Below are positions 46,791 to 58,989 of a stretch of 64,000 bases of DNA, piece after piece. The position numbers and the translations under genes were made by a program. This DNA is from Pardosa pseudoannulata (taxonomy: Eukaryota; Arthropoda; Arachnida; Araneae; Lycosidae), in the NCBI GenBank assembly GCA_032207245.1, contig JAGEOH010000219.1:1-64000 (forward strand). Reading direction: 5' to 3'. The first letter of the stretch is position 1, and every line of letters begins with the position of its first letter. A model generated the notes under the pieces. The model saw only the letters and a list, made by a program, of their open reading frames with translations, ran no database searches and was not told the DNA's origin.

Positions 46791-49240
46791 GAATATCTAA
46801 GTGTAAAGTGCCCTGTATATAAATTTATAATGTCAAAATCTCTTTGCTTTTCCAGTATATCACATATGATATGGATATTTAATGATTTACACACTTGCAT
46901 ATCAAATGTGATACACAATGAAATATGTTTTATGTACAAACTTTTATATATTTTTTATCTCTGAGTATCACATGTGATTATACAAGTGTATTAAGCATTA
47001 GATGTATATATCATATGTGATGAACAAGATAGGAAAAAAAAAAAATCTTTGCTAAGAATTATTATAAATCTATATGAAAAACTGGTTAATTTTGATCAAT
47101 AGGTATTTACTTATTTTGTGTCAAGTAATTAGAATCATACAAAATAGAAAAATACAATAAGCAAATAAATTTCATTAAATTATAAAGTTTGACCACAAAT
47201 TTGAACAATGAATTTTGTTATAATTGACTTTTTAGAACCAAAATTACTATTTAAGATAAAAAGAAGGCAATTTTTGTTTATAAGTTGACTTACTTTTAAA
47301 TTAATACCTGCTCTCTAAAATATAAACAAGTCAAAATGTTTTTGCAATTTTAAATTTTTATAATGGTCTTTAGAATGGGATAATTCAATTCTTTTATTCC
47401 CTATGTTATGCCTATCTAAATTTGAAATATAAATTATAATAAAAAAGAACTCAAAGTTTAAAAATTTATCTCAATCATATTGATGATGAAAGCTATCAAA
47501 AGATAAACTCAAAATGTCTTTCGCTTTATCAAATAGAAGATCATTTTATCTTTAAAAATAGAAATTGAAAACAAAATTATAAAAATTCATATATAAAATT
47601 ATTTTTTGATTAACAATTTTGTAAAATAGGAATTTTGTAACAAATTCTTAGTTATAGTGAATATTTCAGAATGAAATATTAAATGTTTTATGTTAAATGT
47701 TTTTATGTTAAATGTAAAACCTTTGTAAAATATTTCAATATGTAACATAAACATATTCAAATATTTCACTTTGGTACATAAGAATGTTTTTATGTTACAA
47801 AGGAGTAACAAAACCTTGGTACTTTCTCAATCTTTTACATGATATAATTTAGCATAATCAAGTAACTTATGTATCAGAACATATTACTGGAAACCTCCCT
47901 CAAACTCAAACTTTCTGAATAATAGAAAACTTATGTAATTTGTTATCAATCACTTTCTAGTAAAGTAATCATTTACATAATTTTAGCAAAGAAAAAAACC
48001 TACTAAAAATTACTTCTCAAATAGCAATTAAAAATTAAATCTGAAAGGCTATATATAGAATAAGTGATGAAATATATTTCGTAGACTCAAAATAAAAGTA
48101 TAAAAAAATTATATTTATCCTAGTGTTAAAAATTATTCAAGAGACAAATTATTTTCTTGATAGACTGTTATGCAGCAGACTGAGTAACAAAATTTAATTT
48201 ACAGTTCAGAATGAGAATTTCATTAAAGTAGGTTTGATGATATGCAACGAAAACTATTAGTTCCATCGTGGTATTCTCCCCTTAAAAAATTGGTATTCAA
48301 TAATGTAATTCACTAAACTATTGTAATTACAGATTAATAAATTAGGTACTGAATTAATAATAGATAAATAATTAAGATAAATTCCCTGAGTGATAATTCA
48401 TGATTTTTCTACTAATTTCTATGAATTATATCATTAATACTTTTAATAACATACTTATAATGCAAGTAAAAGCTTCTAAAAAAACTTGTATAATTGTAAA
48501 AAAACCAAAAAATATGACTTATTATATGTTTAAGGAGCAATAACTTAGTTTTGAAAATATTTACTGTTCATACTGAAAATATTGTTTTTTCATATTTTCT
48601 CAGAATGTTTTTAAAATTGCTGGTGTTCTTGGTAGAATTCTTTCATCATTATAATAATTAGATGATTCTTCCCAAACATGTTCGTTTATTCTAAGAGATA
48701 TGCATCAGGTTTTCTTTTTTTATTAAGATTTTTTTTCTAATATAAGTGGCTATACTACATATTTTTTAATATTTCTTTACAGTGAGAAAAATTAATTATC
48801 TCTTTATCGCTAGTGCTAAGATATGTAATAAAAATTAAAAATAAACAGAAGTTTGAAAAAACAACCAAAATATCTACACATTTTGCATTTATCAAAAAGC
48901 TAAAATAATATTTGCAGATAAATTTAAAATATCAATAAATAAAACGGCTAAGATAATATTAATATCAATAATATAACATCATTTATCACTTCGATAAATA
49001 CAAATAGCTTATAAATAAAACTTTATAGATATATTAAAACAGTTATCAATTAAAATTCCTATTACAACTATTTTGTTATTGAAATTTACTACCGAACCTT
49101 AACGATATTAAGTACACTCTCAAATGTAAACATATAAGAAAATATGCGTAAACCTATATGCGCACCCAAATACCCTTAAAAATTCTGACGTGACAACCGA
49201 TCAGACCAGAAAATCTCCGTTAAGCTAAACGGGGCCGCAA
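46791..49240. other. Harbinger interior, AT-rich, no gene
   Basis: Short A/T-rich frames only (for example 47599-47811 minus, which repeats a gtaaaatgtttta motif). No recognisable domain. Confidence 0.5.
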
Positions 49241-49342
49241 TTTCATTGGTGAGACAGGACGGTTGCTAAACTCAGTTTATATTTCCGTTTAGGATTAACT
49301 AAGCGGAGCTTTAAACGACTTTGGTGGGATCGGCCCTTATTG

Positions 49343-50504
49343 AATCATGTTTACCCACGGATTTGATGAAAATTTATGAACGAAATCACACTGAAATAAT
49401 CGCATCAGAAACTACCGTGAATGCTAGATTGACTCATCTCTTAAATTTTCTTAAAAAGGAAATAGAATCAGAACAAAAACTAAACATTGCTCGTTCATTC
49501 GGAATAGATAGTAATAACAAAAAAAAATGATAACTCATTATTCTCGAGAAAAGGATAAACCAGCTGCCACAGACTTATTCAATAGTTCAAAGTGGAATAC
49601 ACATCCTAACGAACTAAAAAATAAAGCATGTATTTTTTGCGATAAATCGCATATGACTCAAGATTGTAGATCAGCAAAAAAATTAACGTACGAAAGGAAA
49701 AAAGAAATTCTTTTACACCGCGGAATATGTTTTCAGTGTTTAAATTCTACAAATAAATCAAAACACCTTGCGCGTTTTTGTAAAACGAAAGTTAATTGTT
49801 CGAAATGCAATGGACAGCATTTTGCTATAATAAGTAAAATGAATGATGAATATCCGGATAATAAAAATAAAGAAAAGAAGTCGGAAGAAGTAGTTGTTAC
49901 GGAGAGTTTGACTAATAAAACATGCATGCAACAAGTTTATTTACAAACATTAGTAGTTCATATTCGGGGAAAAAATAGTACAGGTAGATTTACTCGTGTT
50001 CTCATTGATACTGGATCACGACGGTCTTATATTTCGAAATATGCTGCAACATTTATGAAGTATGAGGTCATAAATGAAGAATCTATTTTGCATTCTTTAT
50101 TTGGAGGTGTTGAGAAATTGGAAAACCATAAAAAGTATTCGGTTCATTTAAGTAATGTCAATAATGGTTATCATTGTAATTTTGAAGTTTTGGATCAAGA
50201 AATCATTTGTTCTAATATTTCTAGAGTAAACTTATCTGCCTATACTAAGGAACTGAAATGCAATAATGTATTTTTAACTGATGTTGTGCATGCATATAAT
50301 GATCAATTGTTGTATCAATATTCACCCCTAGAGATTCATTTATTAATCGGGGCAGATGTTGCTGGTAAACTGCTCAATGGGGAAATAAAGAAACTTAGTT
50401 CAGGATTGGTATGTGTAGGAACTAAATTAGGCTGGACTCTTATGGGAAAAACAAAAGAAGTAGAAAAAATGACAGTACAAATACAGTTCTATCCTGTCAT
50501 GTGA
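49343..50504 (+). pseudogene. BEL/Pao gag end, zinc knuckles and protease
   Basis: From just inside the Harbinger right end the frame reads LPTDLMKIYERNH, the C-terminal gag region of BEL/Pao. After a frameshift near 49525 a 325-residue frame carries ACIFCDKSHMTQDC and VNCSKCNGQHF (CCHC knuckles that bind RNA). An aspartic protease follows, with VLIDTGSRRSYIS at about 50000-50030 (DTGS catalytic) and LLIGADVAGKLL, then GWTLMGK. The family cuts its own polyprotein with this protease. The upstream gag and the 5' LTR are missing. The frame ends at 50504, and the next starts overlapping it in another frame. Confidence 0.85.
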
Positions 50505-51545
50505 ATGATTTAACTATCTCAGATTTATGGAGATTAGACACACTTGGTATTAGTGATCCTAGTGAAAGGAAAACCAGGGAAGAATTAGAACATTCGGCAA
50601 AAGAGCATTTTCTCCGAACTGTGACCAGAAATTCAGAAGGGAGATATCAAGTACGTCTACCTTGGGTTGAGGGCCATCCCTTTCTTAACAAATTGTAAGG
50701 ACATTTCTGAAAAGAGACTTTCAAATTGTATCAAATCCTTAAAAAGAAAAATTGACGAGTACGAAACCATTTTTAAGGAATGGTTGGATCAGGGTATTAT
50801 TGAGGAAGTAGGCAGTTTGGAACCAGAGCACTACTTACCTCACTGCCCTGTATTCAAAGAAAACTCCACTACAAAAATTAGACCTGTGTTTGATGGTTCT
50901 GCCAGAAACAAGAATTCCCTTCAATTAATGATTGCTTAGAAAAGGGGCCCAATTTGGTTGAGCTGATTCCTTCTGTTTAAAACAGATTTAGAATAGGAAA
51001 ATACGGAGTTACCGCGGACATAGAAAAAAGCATTTTTGCAAATAGAACTCCATGAGCAAGACAGACCCTTTTTAAAGTTTTTGTGGTGTAAAGATGGGCA
51101 AAAGGAGCAGTTAAGAATTTTTCAGCATAGAAGGGTTGTTTTTGGGATAACATCCAGCCATTTCTTACTGGAAGCTATTCTTGAATTTCATTTGAATAGT
51201 GTTCCTCTTGAATACCAAGAAACGGCCAAAAAACTTTTGAAGTCCTTTTATGTGGACAACTGCGTCCACAGCGTGGATAATGAAAAAGAACTGGTGAAGT
51301 TTATTCATGAATCTCAAGAAATCCTTAGTCCAGCAAAATTTAATTTACGAGGGTGGGAGCATACCCCTTTTGAGAACAATAAGTCTGACCTAACATTGAC
51401 AAAAACAGTCCCTGTCTTAGGATTAAAATGGGAAAATAAAAATGATGTTCTATCTGTTGATTTACGAGACATAGATCCCATTGAAGAAGATCAACCCATA
51501 ACTAGGAATAAGAATTCACAAAACAAAATATACCTGTACCAGTAA
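50501..51545 (+). pseudogene. BEL/Pao reverse transcriptase, broken
   Basis: Starts with DLWRLDTLGISDPSE, the region between protease and RT. IRPVFDGSARNKNS (RT fingers, about 50875) follows, then stops at 50694 and 50937 and frameshifts. 51036-51545 reads RIFQHRRVVFGITSSHFLLE and then SFYVDNCVHS, where the catalytic YVDD is YVDN. The second catalytic Asp is thus replaced by Asn, which would inactivate the polymerase even without the stops. After VPVLGLKWE the similarity is interrupted near 51520. It is a dead retroelement copy; I leave its breaks unrepaired. Confidence 0.85.
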
Positions 51546-51905
51546 CATTAATACCAAAATTAATGCAGAAGAATTGAAAATAACTTAAAAAAATTTGAAA
51601 AAAAAGGAAATTGCCAAAAAATTTGTCAAAAAAAAAAAGAAATAAAAAACCCTTACTTATGATGACAGTGAGGCACGTAAATTCAGAAAAAGGGGGAAAT
51701 GAAGCGACACAACAATTCAGATGCCGCATTTACCTAATAGGAATTTAATAGTATATGGAACTCCAAATGATATTAAAAAAGTGTATGGCATAAAAATAAC
51801 AATGTTTATTTTAAAATGAAATACAATAAAATAAAAGGTTTTTATTTAAAAATTTTGACCCTATTGGATTTACCTGTCCAGTAACATTAATACCAAAATT
51901 AATGC
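51533..51905 (+). repeat. 33-34-bp direct repeats in the Pao pol, flanking unrelated sequence
   Basis: cctgt(a)ccagtaacattaat plus accaaaattaatgc occurs at 51533-51566 and 51873-51905. The second is in the proper Pao context (FDPIGFTCPVTLIPKLM); the first lacks the FDPIGFT codons. Between them lies A-rich unrelated DNA and, at 51736-51830, a degenerate arm of the inverted-repeat element at 52161. Confidence 0.7.
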
Positions 51906-52140
51906 TGCAAGAATGTTAATTGAAACTGTCTTGATGCTAGTTTACCATCTAGGATGACCAAAAAATTAGTCAAATGGAAAAATCAGCTGAAATTGTTAAG
52001 TGATATTTCTATCACTAGATGTCTAGATAAAAATGATGGTGACAGGAAGATATCATTGCACGTATTCTGTGATGCGTCAGAAAAAGCGTATGCTACGTGT
52101 ATTTTTTTGAAGTGAAGGCGACCATTCAACTGATTGCCAG
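51870..52140 (+). pseudogene. BEL/Pao RT-RNase H connection and RNase H start
   Basis: DPIGFTCPVTLIPKLMLQE (connection) is followed by broken sequence and then LHVFCDASEKAYATCIF (the RNase H start with its catalytic Asp). The frame ends at about 52150, where the inverted-repeat element begins. The integrase is absent. It continues the element at 49343. Confidence 0.75.
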
Positions 52141-52160
52141 TTAATACATCACATTTTACC

Positions 52161-52948
52161 TAATAGGAATTTAATAGTGTATGGATGTGTTTACTCCAAA
52201 TGCACATACCTAATAAACCTCCTTGACTGTATTATTTCATATCTTTGTATAATTGAATGATAATGTTTATTATTTTAAAATGAGTTCTTGATTAATACAC
52301 AGTTGTTTTTAAAATAAAATCGTTTTACTGTTACCAAAAGCTTTGAAAATTACATATAATATTATAAATTTTCAAAATACAGGTATTTAGGAAGTATTTT
52401 TAATTTTTGAACAGGTACGGTTAAATAGCTTCTCACGACATTTTAACCTTTACATATAAATAAATGCTTGCATGAGAGCTGCCATCTTTATTTTTGTTTT
52501 CACTGCTACACTGTATACGCTATGTCACGTACCAAATACTCGGTGACTGGTATGTTTCAAAAGTGAGATAGATGGAACGACTTATGTCGTCCGTTTGTTG
52601 AATATGGTACCAAATTCCAATTCTTGGTCACTCCCTCCCCTTCGCCACGTCATTATGACGTTTATGTCGTCCGTGACTCTTGTCGGAGTGAATATGGTAG
52701 GGCCCTAAAAATACTTCTTAAATACCTGTACTTTGAAAATTTATAATATTATATGTAATTTTCAAAGCTTTTGGTAACAGTAAAACGATTTTATTTTAAA
52801 AACAACTGTGTATTAATCAAGAACTCATTTTAAAATAATAAACATTTACCATTCGAATTATACAAAATTCTGAAAATAATACAGCCTCAAGGAGGTTTAT
52901 GAGGTATGTGCATTTGGAGTAAACACATACACTATTAAATTCCTATTA
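52161..52948. mobile_element. Long inverted-repeat (foldback) element, 243-bp arms
   Basis: 52161-52403 and 52706-52948 are reverse complements over their whole length, about 90% identical by eye: taataggaatttaatagtgt at the left end, its complement at the right end. Inner landmarks are cgttttactgttaccaaaag and aatattataaattttcaaa. The 302-bp loop is less AT-rich, with the repeated motif atgtcgtccgt (at 52586 and 52654) and cgtcattatgacg. No frame. Non-autonomous, MITE-like; no clear target duplication. A degenerate arm lies at 51736. Confidence 0.85.
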
Positions 52949-53880
52949 TGTAAGCATACAAAATATTTTCATAAGCTAGAAGTGCATCAACAAAAACACA
53001 AAATAAAATACAATTGCTCAAAAATAACAAATTTAGAAGCTAACAAACATGATAAAATGAAATATCTAAAGCGCTTTTTGTTAATTAATTTTATCAGTTA
53101 ATAAAATATTGTAGATAGAAAAGTCCAGTAGTAAATAGAATCTCCATAGTATCTTAAAAGTATTAATGAAATTTTCCCATGATTAAAAAGATATCTTTTT
53201 ACTCTATAATATTCAAATTTAGAATTTTATAAAAGGAATTTAAGGATTTAAGAATATTTAATATTTCTTCTAAACATAAAATTGACTTCAGTAAATAATT
53301 TAATAACTTATACCAATGTATAACAAACATTTAGATTATTCCGATAAGTTAATTGGGAAGGTATCAATTTTTAAAATGACATTTTGCAATGGCATATATG
53401 TACATAATCAGATGCCCAATCTTAAATTAATTACAAAAATTATACAGATGGATACACTTTAACATAATAAGAAATTAGATTACTACTTATATTTTTAGTA
53501 GTAAATAAATCTTGTTACTTAATAACAATATCATGGATCTAATCAATTGCTTAATAAAGTATATTTTGGTAAATTGTCTTTTAATCTGTATAAAAAATAT
53601 TTTCAGAAACAGTTATATTGTTTATTCCTAAATCTAATAATTAATGATTAAATAAATTCATTCACAAGCAGAAGAGAAAAAAAATTAGTTTAATATGATC
53701 TATGTTAAATTTTATAGGGTTTTTTTTTTTAGATTCATAAAAGTGTTTAAAATCTTTTTAAACACTTCTTTGAGAAAATGAAACATTTATAAACAAAGAC
53801 AATACTTAATTTTTAATAGACTTTGCTTCCACTATGCATTTAAGACAACATAAAAGGGATGGGGATAAAGTAATAAGCAC
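52949..53880. other. AT-rich, no feature seen
   Basis: No frame or repeat recognised. Confidence 0.5.
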
Positions 53881-54960
53881 TGAAAGGACAAGATTAAGGT
53901 AGGATAACTATTGTCAGGAAATCAAAGCAGCGCGAGGCCGGCGTATCTTAGATGGGCTATTGTGATCGTAATCCAGAAGTTCAGCTAATATTTCATTCGG
54001 AATGCTATTGAGGCTATTGTAAAAATTTTGAGAAGATTTAACACAAGATTGTTTGAACGTTAACATATTGAAATCACGTCTTATTACTTCATTGGATAAA
54101 TATCGATGTGCACCTCTAACACGCCTCATAAATTTATTTTGTACTCTTTCTATTAAATTCAAATTAGACTTCGCGGCAAACGACCAGACCGGAGCTGCGT
54201 AAAGAGCGGTAGGAAGAACTATTGTTTTATATAAAAGAATTTTATTTTTATTATTTAAGTATTTACTATTAAGAAGCATTTTTAAATTATCTAATTTTCC
54301 TATCATTTTATTTTTGACTTCCGTTATGTGGGGACGCCAGGTTAGTTTTTTATCTAATATAACACCTAAATATTTTACAGAGTTTTTCCAGTTAATTGCC
54401 TCGTCGAGTAGATATAATCTAGGGGGTGTTTTGTAAGTACGAGTAAAATATATAGCATTACATTTAGAGGGGTTAACTTTAATTTTCCATTTAATAAACC
54501 TTTCTTCCAGAGTGTCCAGGTATGACTGAATGTAGCTAGCAACAGAGTTTACTTGTGGGGCTGAAGCAATTATAGCCGTGTCATCCGCATACAAGGCTAG
54601 AGAAGTATAATCATTTCTAGGAATGTCATTAATATAAATATTAAACAAGGTGGGACCTAAAATGGAGCTTTGCTGTACCATTTGGATTATCTAACTTGTT
54701 AGGTTTTTCATATCCCTTCTTAAACTCCCCTTTACACTGTCCGAACGCGCGGCCACTCAATAGATGGCGCCACAGAACCTGGACCGAGCTTTTCTCACCT
54801 ACAATTTTAAGCTGAACTTAATTTTATTTTATTTTTCCTTTCGTAAGGTTGCTTTAAGCATTTTTATCTTTTTCTTCATTTCTTTTTATCGTACTGTTTG
54901 CAGTACTTTTCTTAATGAAAAAAATAAAATAAATAAATAAATAAAAATTATAAAATTTTT
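53880..54960. mobile_element. LINE insertion with inverted 5' part (twin-priming structure)
   Basis: The minus-strand RT C-terminal coding part (54681 to its stop at 53914) lies head-on to a plus-strand LINE 3' UTR of the same subfamily (54690-54955). The UTR begins close to where the inverted piece ends in the element's own coordinates, and finishes with an aataaataaataaataaaaa tail. The canonical order (inverted internal piece, then 3' end, then tail) is what twin priming during target-primed reverse transcription produces. Confidence 0.8.
53914..54681 (-). pseudogene. LINE reverse transcriptase C-terminal half, open
   Basis: 255 residues without a stop: SSILGPTLFNIYINDIP (motif B end), LALYADDTAIIAS (YADD catalytic motif C), FIKWKIKVNPSKCNAIYF, VKYLGVILDKKLTWRPHI. 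The thumb/C-terminal region then reads LYAAPVWSFAAKSN and RRDFNMLTFKQSC, ending with KIRRPRAALIS and a natural stop. It is truncated at the junction with the plus-strand 3' UTR near 54685. Same subfamily as 26823-28094 but intact over this length, so a younger insertion. It cannot act alone, because fingers, motif A and the endonuclease are missing. Confidence 0.9.
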
Positions 54961-56412
54961 AAAAACCCATAAAAATTCTTTGCTATTCTTAAACTCTTTT
55001 TTATTACCTATACTTAAACTTTCTTCTATTATTTTATATTTTTATTACCTGTAAAATTTTTGGGCCTAGTACTTTATACCTTTTTTTAGTTGTATCTTGA
55101 AGACCTGCATTTGTTATTGTATTGTTTTTAATCTTAAGGACTGGACACTCTTCATTAATTTAATATTTTCACAACAGGAGATAAGGCCTTCGGCCAATTA
55201 ACCCCAGTCAACCCTCCAACTAGGAACTAGATACATGGAGTCTTCTACAATATAGGACTACATGGGTCACGAATGAGCTACCAATAGCAACCCTTTAGTA
55301 GGGTATGGTTGTTATAGCTTGCTACGTATCTTTATTTTGGCGCTTAGGATAACTTATGTATCTACAAAATTTATTTGTTAATATGTTTCTAAGTTGCTCG
55401 GAAAGATGTGTTTGTTTATATCTAGTATGCAAAATTAACCCATATATACTAACTAGTCTTAAATGACAAATAAAATAAACCCTGTTAATCTCTCTATCCT
55501 ACTGAATAAAAATAACGAAATATTGTTTTGTATAGATTAATAGTATTATGTTTCATTCCTTCTTTTAGACTGTTTTAAATGTGCATATGTTTGTAGTAAT
55601 ACATTAAGTTACGTTTGAATGACTGAATATTTTAGAATATTTACAAATACATATTTTAACTGTTAAATTTATTTATTATTATTATTTCTTCAAATAAAGT
55701 GTATAACATTTAAAACAGTCAAGGGAAAAAAAGTTTTGAATCAACATTTCAATGTAATTTTGAATTAAAACATAAATTATGTTTTAATTTGCTGCATATA
55801 AATTAATATTATGATCAATTTAATAGTTTTTTTTATAATATGTTTTGCACTCAATAAAAGTACTGAACTCACAAATAATGTAAAGAGACTCAGATATTTT
55901 TTTCACACAAATGCTTATTTTTCTGATTTCAGTCTATTCTGTTTGACTATATCTATTGAAAAAAGTGAAACCAGTGACTGAATTACAAGCTGCCTTCACC
56001 CTGTTTAAAAAAAATTCTTAAATGTTAGTTTAAAAATATATTTACTGATTATATCAATTATAGATCAGGGTTCTCCAGGCAAAATCCTTATTTAACCATG
56101 CCTTTCTTCAAAAAGAATACTAATTGGTATAGGGAACCACAACCCTATATATGCAGTACCATGTTACAAGCAAAAAACACTCTTGAAAAACTTGTGTATT
56201 GTTTTCTATAATCTGCTTTTCTTTATTTTGTCCATATTTAATATATGCAATTTGCTAACGTTCCCACTAACAGTCTATTGCATTGTAGAATTGACTACTA
56301 CTACTATTACTTATTACCTTAACAGCTCATTAAGGACTCGAGTCTGCCTCAAGCAAAATCAAATTTGATGTAATTGGTAGCAGAGACATGAAGATCTTAA
56401 AAATCAGCCTTT

Positions 56413-56482
<70 letters not shown>

Positions 56483-56587
56483 TTGTTTTAAAATCTTTTT
56501 GTGTTTTCAGATTAAATATATGGCATAAATTATAATTGGAATTAACATACCTAACAGTAGAACTTCTAAAATTTTCGCTATTCACCT
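54961..56587. other. No gene; LINE-tail-like segment then AT-rich sequence
   Basis: 54961-55210 resembles 28366-28590 (ttgggcctagtactttat, aaggactggacac, gataaggccttcggcca), so it is further retroelement 3' flank. The rest, to 56587, has short frames without domains (for example 56183-56368) and a TA microsatellite at 56417-56478. Confidence 0.5.
56417..56478. repeat. (TA)n microsatellite
   Basis: About 62 bp of TA repeats. Confidence 0.95.
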
Positions 56588-56690
56588 ATTATGTAAATTT
56601 GTAAAATGCTAAAAAGCTGAATTCAGCAGGAGACTGTGTGAGCCACTCTGCGAAAACAGCCATTTAGTTTTATTTACAGTTATCTACATA
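56588..56690 (+). repeat. 100-bp sequence shared with 40170-40270
   Basis: Second copy of the aaaaagctgaattca / gccactctgcgaaaacagcc block, about 85-90% identical by eye to the first. Confidence 0.6.
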
Positions 56691-56792
56691 TTACACTTTA
56701 CCAGTTTTTCTTACAGATATCAAGGGATGAAAATACCAGCAAACATTGGTGAAACCTAAAGCGAAAATTTTTTCAAACATTCATGTATACTT

Positions 56793-58376
56793 TAGAGGAG
56801 GGGTAGGCAACGCGGCGCCCCCGATCGATTTTTAATGCGCCCTCGCTAGACTAATGTAAATGTATGATAGCCAGAGCGATTTATTTACTCTTGTCAAACG
56901 GCGATATACAGCAAGTAGTCAGTTGAGTTTAGGATTGTGTATAAATTAGTAGTTTTCTAACCTTGAACGTATCTAATAACACGCACGTATTTTTTGTTAG
57001 TGTGTGATCGTATTTCGAATAGATCACGCGTAGACCGTGCATTTAAAACTACCAAGTAAACCGAAATAATTTCTTTTCCTTCAAACCCCTTCATGGATAA
57101 ATGTAAAAGAAAAATAACATATTATTTTAACGATGAATAGGAACATGGATATTGTTTCGTTGATTACAAAGGGAAGTGTATTTGTTTGTTGTGTAATAAT
57201 AGTGTTGCGATTCAAAAGAAAATTAATATTGAACGACATTTTAAGACCGTTCATACCAATTTTGATAGTGACTATCCAATAAACTCTGAAATTAGAAGAA
57301 AAAAATTATTTCTTTAAAATCTTCTATAACTAACCAGAAAAGTTTTTTTTTTACTAAACCACTGCAACAACATAAAGCAGCAACAATCGTGTCATATAAA
57401 ATATCTCATTTTCTAGCTAAGAATATAAAAAACATTTACAGATGGAGAATTAGTGAAAGAAGCCATGTTAGAAGCTGCTGATTCACTTTTTGAAGAATTT
57501 AAATATAAAAAAGAAATAGTTTCAGCTATAAACACGTTGCAATTATCAGCACGAACTGTTACTAGAAGAATTGAAGTAATTGCGGAGAATTTGGAGGCAG
57601 AATTAACAAATGATATGGAAAATTGTATTTTCTTTTCGCTACAGATGGATGAATAGACAGACGTGACAAATATATCACAATTAGCAATTTGCGTGAAGAT
57701 TGGTATTTTCTGATTTTACAACAAAGGGAGAATTCCTTAAAGTTCTGCCATTAAATTGAAGTACCAGAGGAGAAGATATCTTTTCTACTTTTAAAAAGTA
57801 TGTAACAGATGTAAAATTACCTGTTCAAAAGTTATCGTCAATTAAACAGACGGGGCACCAGCGATGACTGGTAAGAAAAAAGGATTTATTTCCTTATGTA
57901 GACAGGATTCCTTATTCCCTAATTTTGTTTCTTATCATTGCCTCATACATCAGGAAATGTTATGCACAAAAACAATTGGTTTTCAACACGTACTTACGAT
58001 GGTAACAAAAATTATTAATTCCATAAGATAGGGAGCTATGTAACACAGATTATTTAAATTACTTTTAGAAGATGAGGACGTTCAGTTCACAGATCATCTT
58101 TTACATACTGAAGTGAGGTGGCTGAGCAGAGGTAAAATACTTGAGCTGTTTATCATGCTTTTGCACAAATAAGGGAATTTATTTCATCAAGAGGCGAATT
58201 TTACGAGCAATTGGAAAATAAGGATTGGCTAATCGACCTCGGATTTCTGAAAGATATAACGGCAAAGTTGAATGAATTAAATTTAAAAATACAAAAAGAA
58301 AAATTAAGCACTTTTCAATGAGCTCTTTCATGACCGTAGGAACCCTGCACCCTCTTTTAAATTTGCTTGAAAGAGA
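56793..58376 (+). mobile_element. hAT element (GTF2IRD2/ZBED-like), right end missing
   Basis: The left terminus gaggggtaggcaacgcggcg is of the CAGNGGTNGGCAA type that starts many animal hAT elements. The transposase follows on the plus strand to about 58376, where the sequence changes to the MULE region. No matching right end was found. Confidence 0.7.
57093..58376 (+). pseudogene. hAT transposase (GTF2IRD2-like), inactivated
   Basis: From the ATG at 57093: KCKRKITYYFNDE, then after a stop KCICLLCNNSVAIQ and NIERHFKTVH, a BED-type zinc finger (C-x2-C...H-x4-H) that binds the element ends. 57453-57653 is open: ELVKEAMLEAADSLFEEF, LSARTVTRRIEVIAENLE, NCIFFSLQMDE, the region leading to the first catalytic Asp. 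Later blocks: GAPAMTGKKKGFISL (about 57855), LIHQEMLCTKTIGF, and LLHTEVRWLSRGKILE (about 58095-58135). Five or more stops/frameshifts make it inactive. The dimerisation C terminus is absent. The family is close to hAT-derived GTF2IRD2/FAM200-type proteins. Confidence 0.85.
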
Positions 58377-58568
58377 TTAAAAAAAATTTTCTTCTTCATC
58401 ACTTATGAAAGGGTCTATAGATTTTAACATATATGGTGTTAGTTCTATATCATAAACCTTAACATGTATAGAAGTCATTGTTTTATTACTAAAATCATTT
58501 AACTTCAGATCAAAAAATGACACATGATTAGAATCTTGAGATGAAAATTTTTTGTAATCACCCATCAA
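58377..58568 (-). pseudogene. Extra copy of the MULE linker segment
   Basis: 63 residues on the minus strand. VYDIELTPYMLKSIDPFISD then EEENFF aligns with YKLSTTDLKSLDPFLSVSEE of the main element (about 59150-59095), which lies just before the protease domain there. It is diverged, and so a piece of a second related element or an old internal duplication. It ends at the hAT remnant. Confidence 0.6.
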
Positions 58569-58589
58569 ACAATTATATATATATATATA

Positions 58590-58989
58590 TATATATCTTC
58601 CGAAACGATACTGTGCTGAACTGTTGAAGTAGACTATAATTATTAACTATTTGATGTGCATTATAACATACAAAAACTCCACAATTAATTTTATCAACCT
58701 GTAATAAATGAGGAGGATATTCTATTTGCCAAGTGATAATCTTTCCTAAATTTTTATTAAGTAAATCTGTCCAGTTTTTTATACCAAAAGAATATTTATT
58801 GGTGATAGTCAGATTTGATGAATCATACACAGAGACTATTTCTTTTTTCAAATCGGCTGTAAAAAGAATCCAGTGGGAATCAACACAAATAGAAATAAAG
58901 ATATAATTTAATGAGGAAATTGGACATGGTAGAATTAATTTCAGTACTAGCACCACTATATATACAAAGTGACAATGAAGAATCCACAA
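58590..58989 (-). pseudogene. Ulp1/SENP-type C48 cysteine protease domain
   Basis: The frame from about 58905 reads FISICVDSHWILFTADLKK (catalytic His in HW, about 58875), EIVSVYDSSNL (catalytic Asp in YDS), and LQVDKINCGVFVCYNAHQI (oxyanion Gln and nucleophilic Cys in NCGVFVC, about 58683). All four active-site positions of the SUMO-protease family are present in correct order and spacing. The first 25 residues of the open frame are out of frame with the domain. The end runs into a TA microsatellite (58575-58598), so the last residues are uncertain. Known C48 enzymes remove SUMO/NEDD8; a substrate for this one is unknown. Confidence 0.82.
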
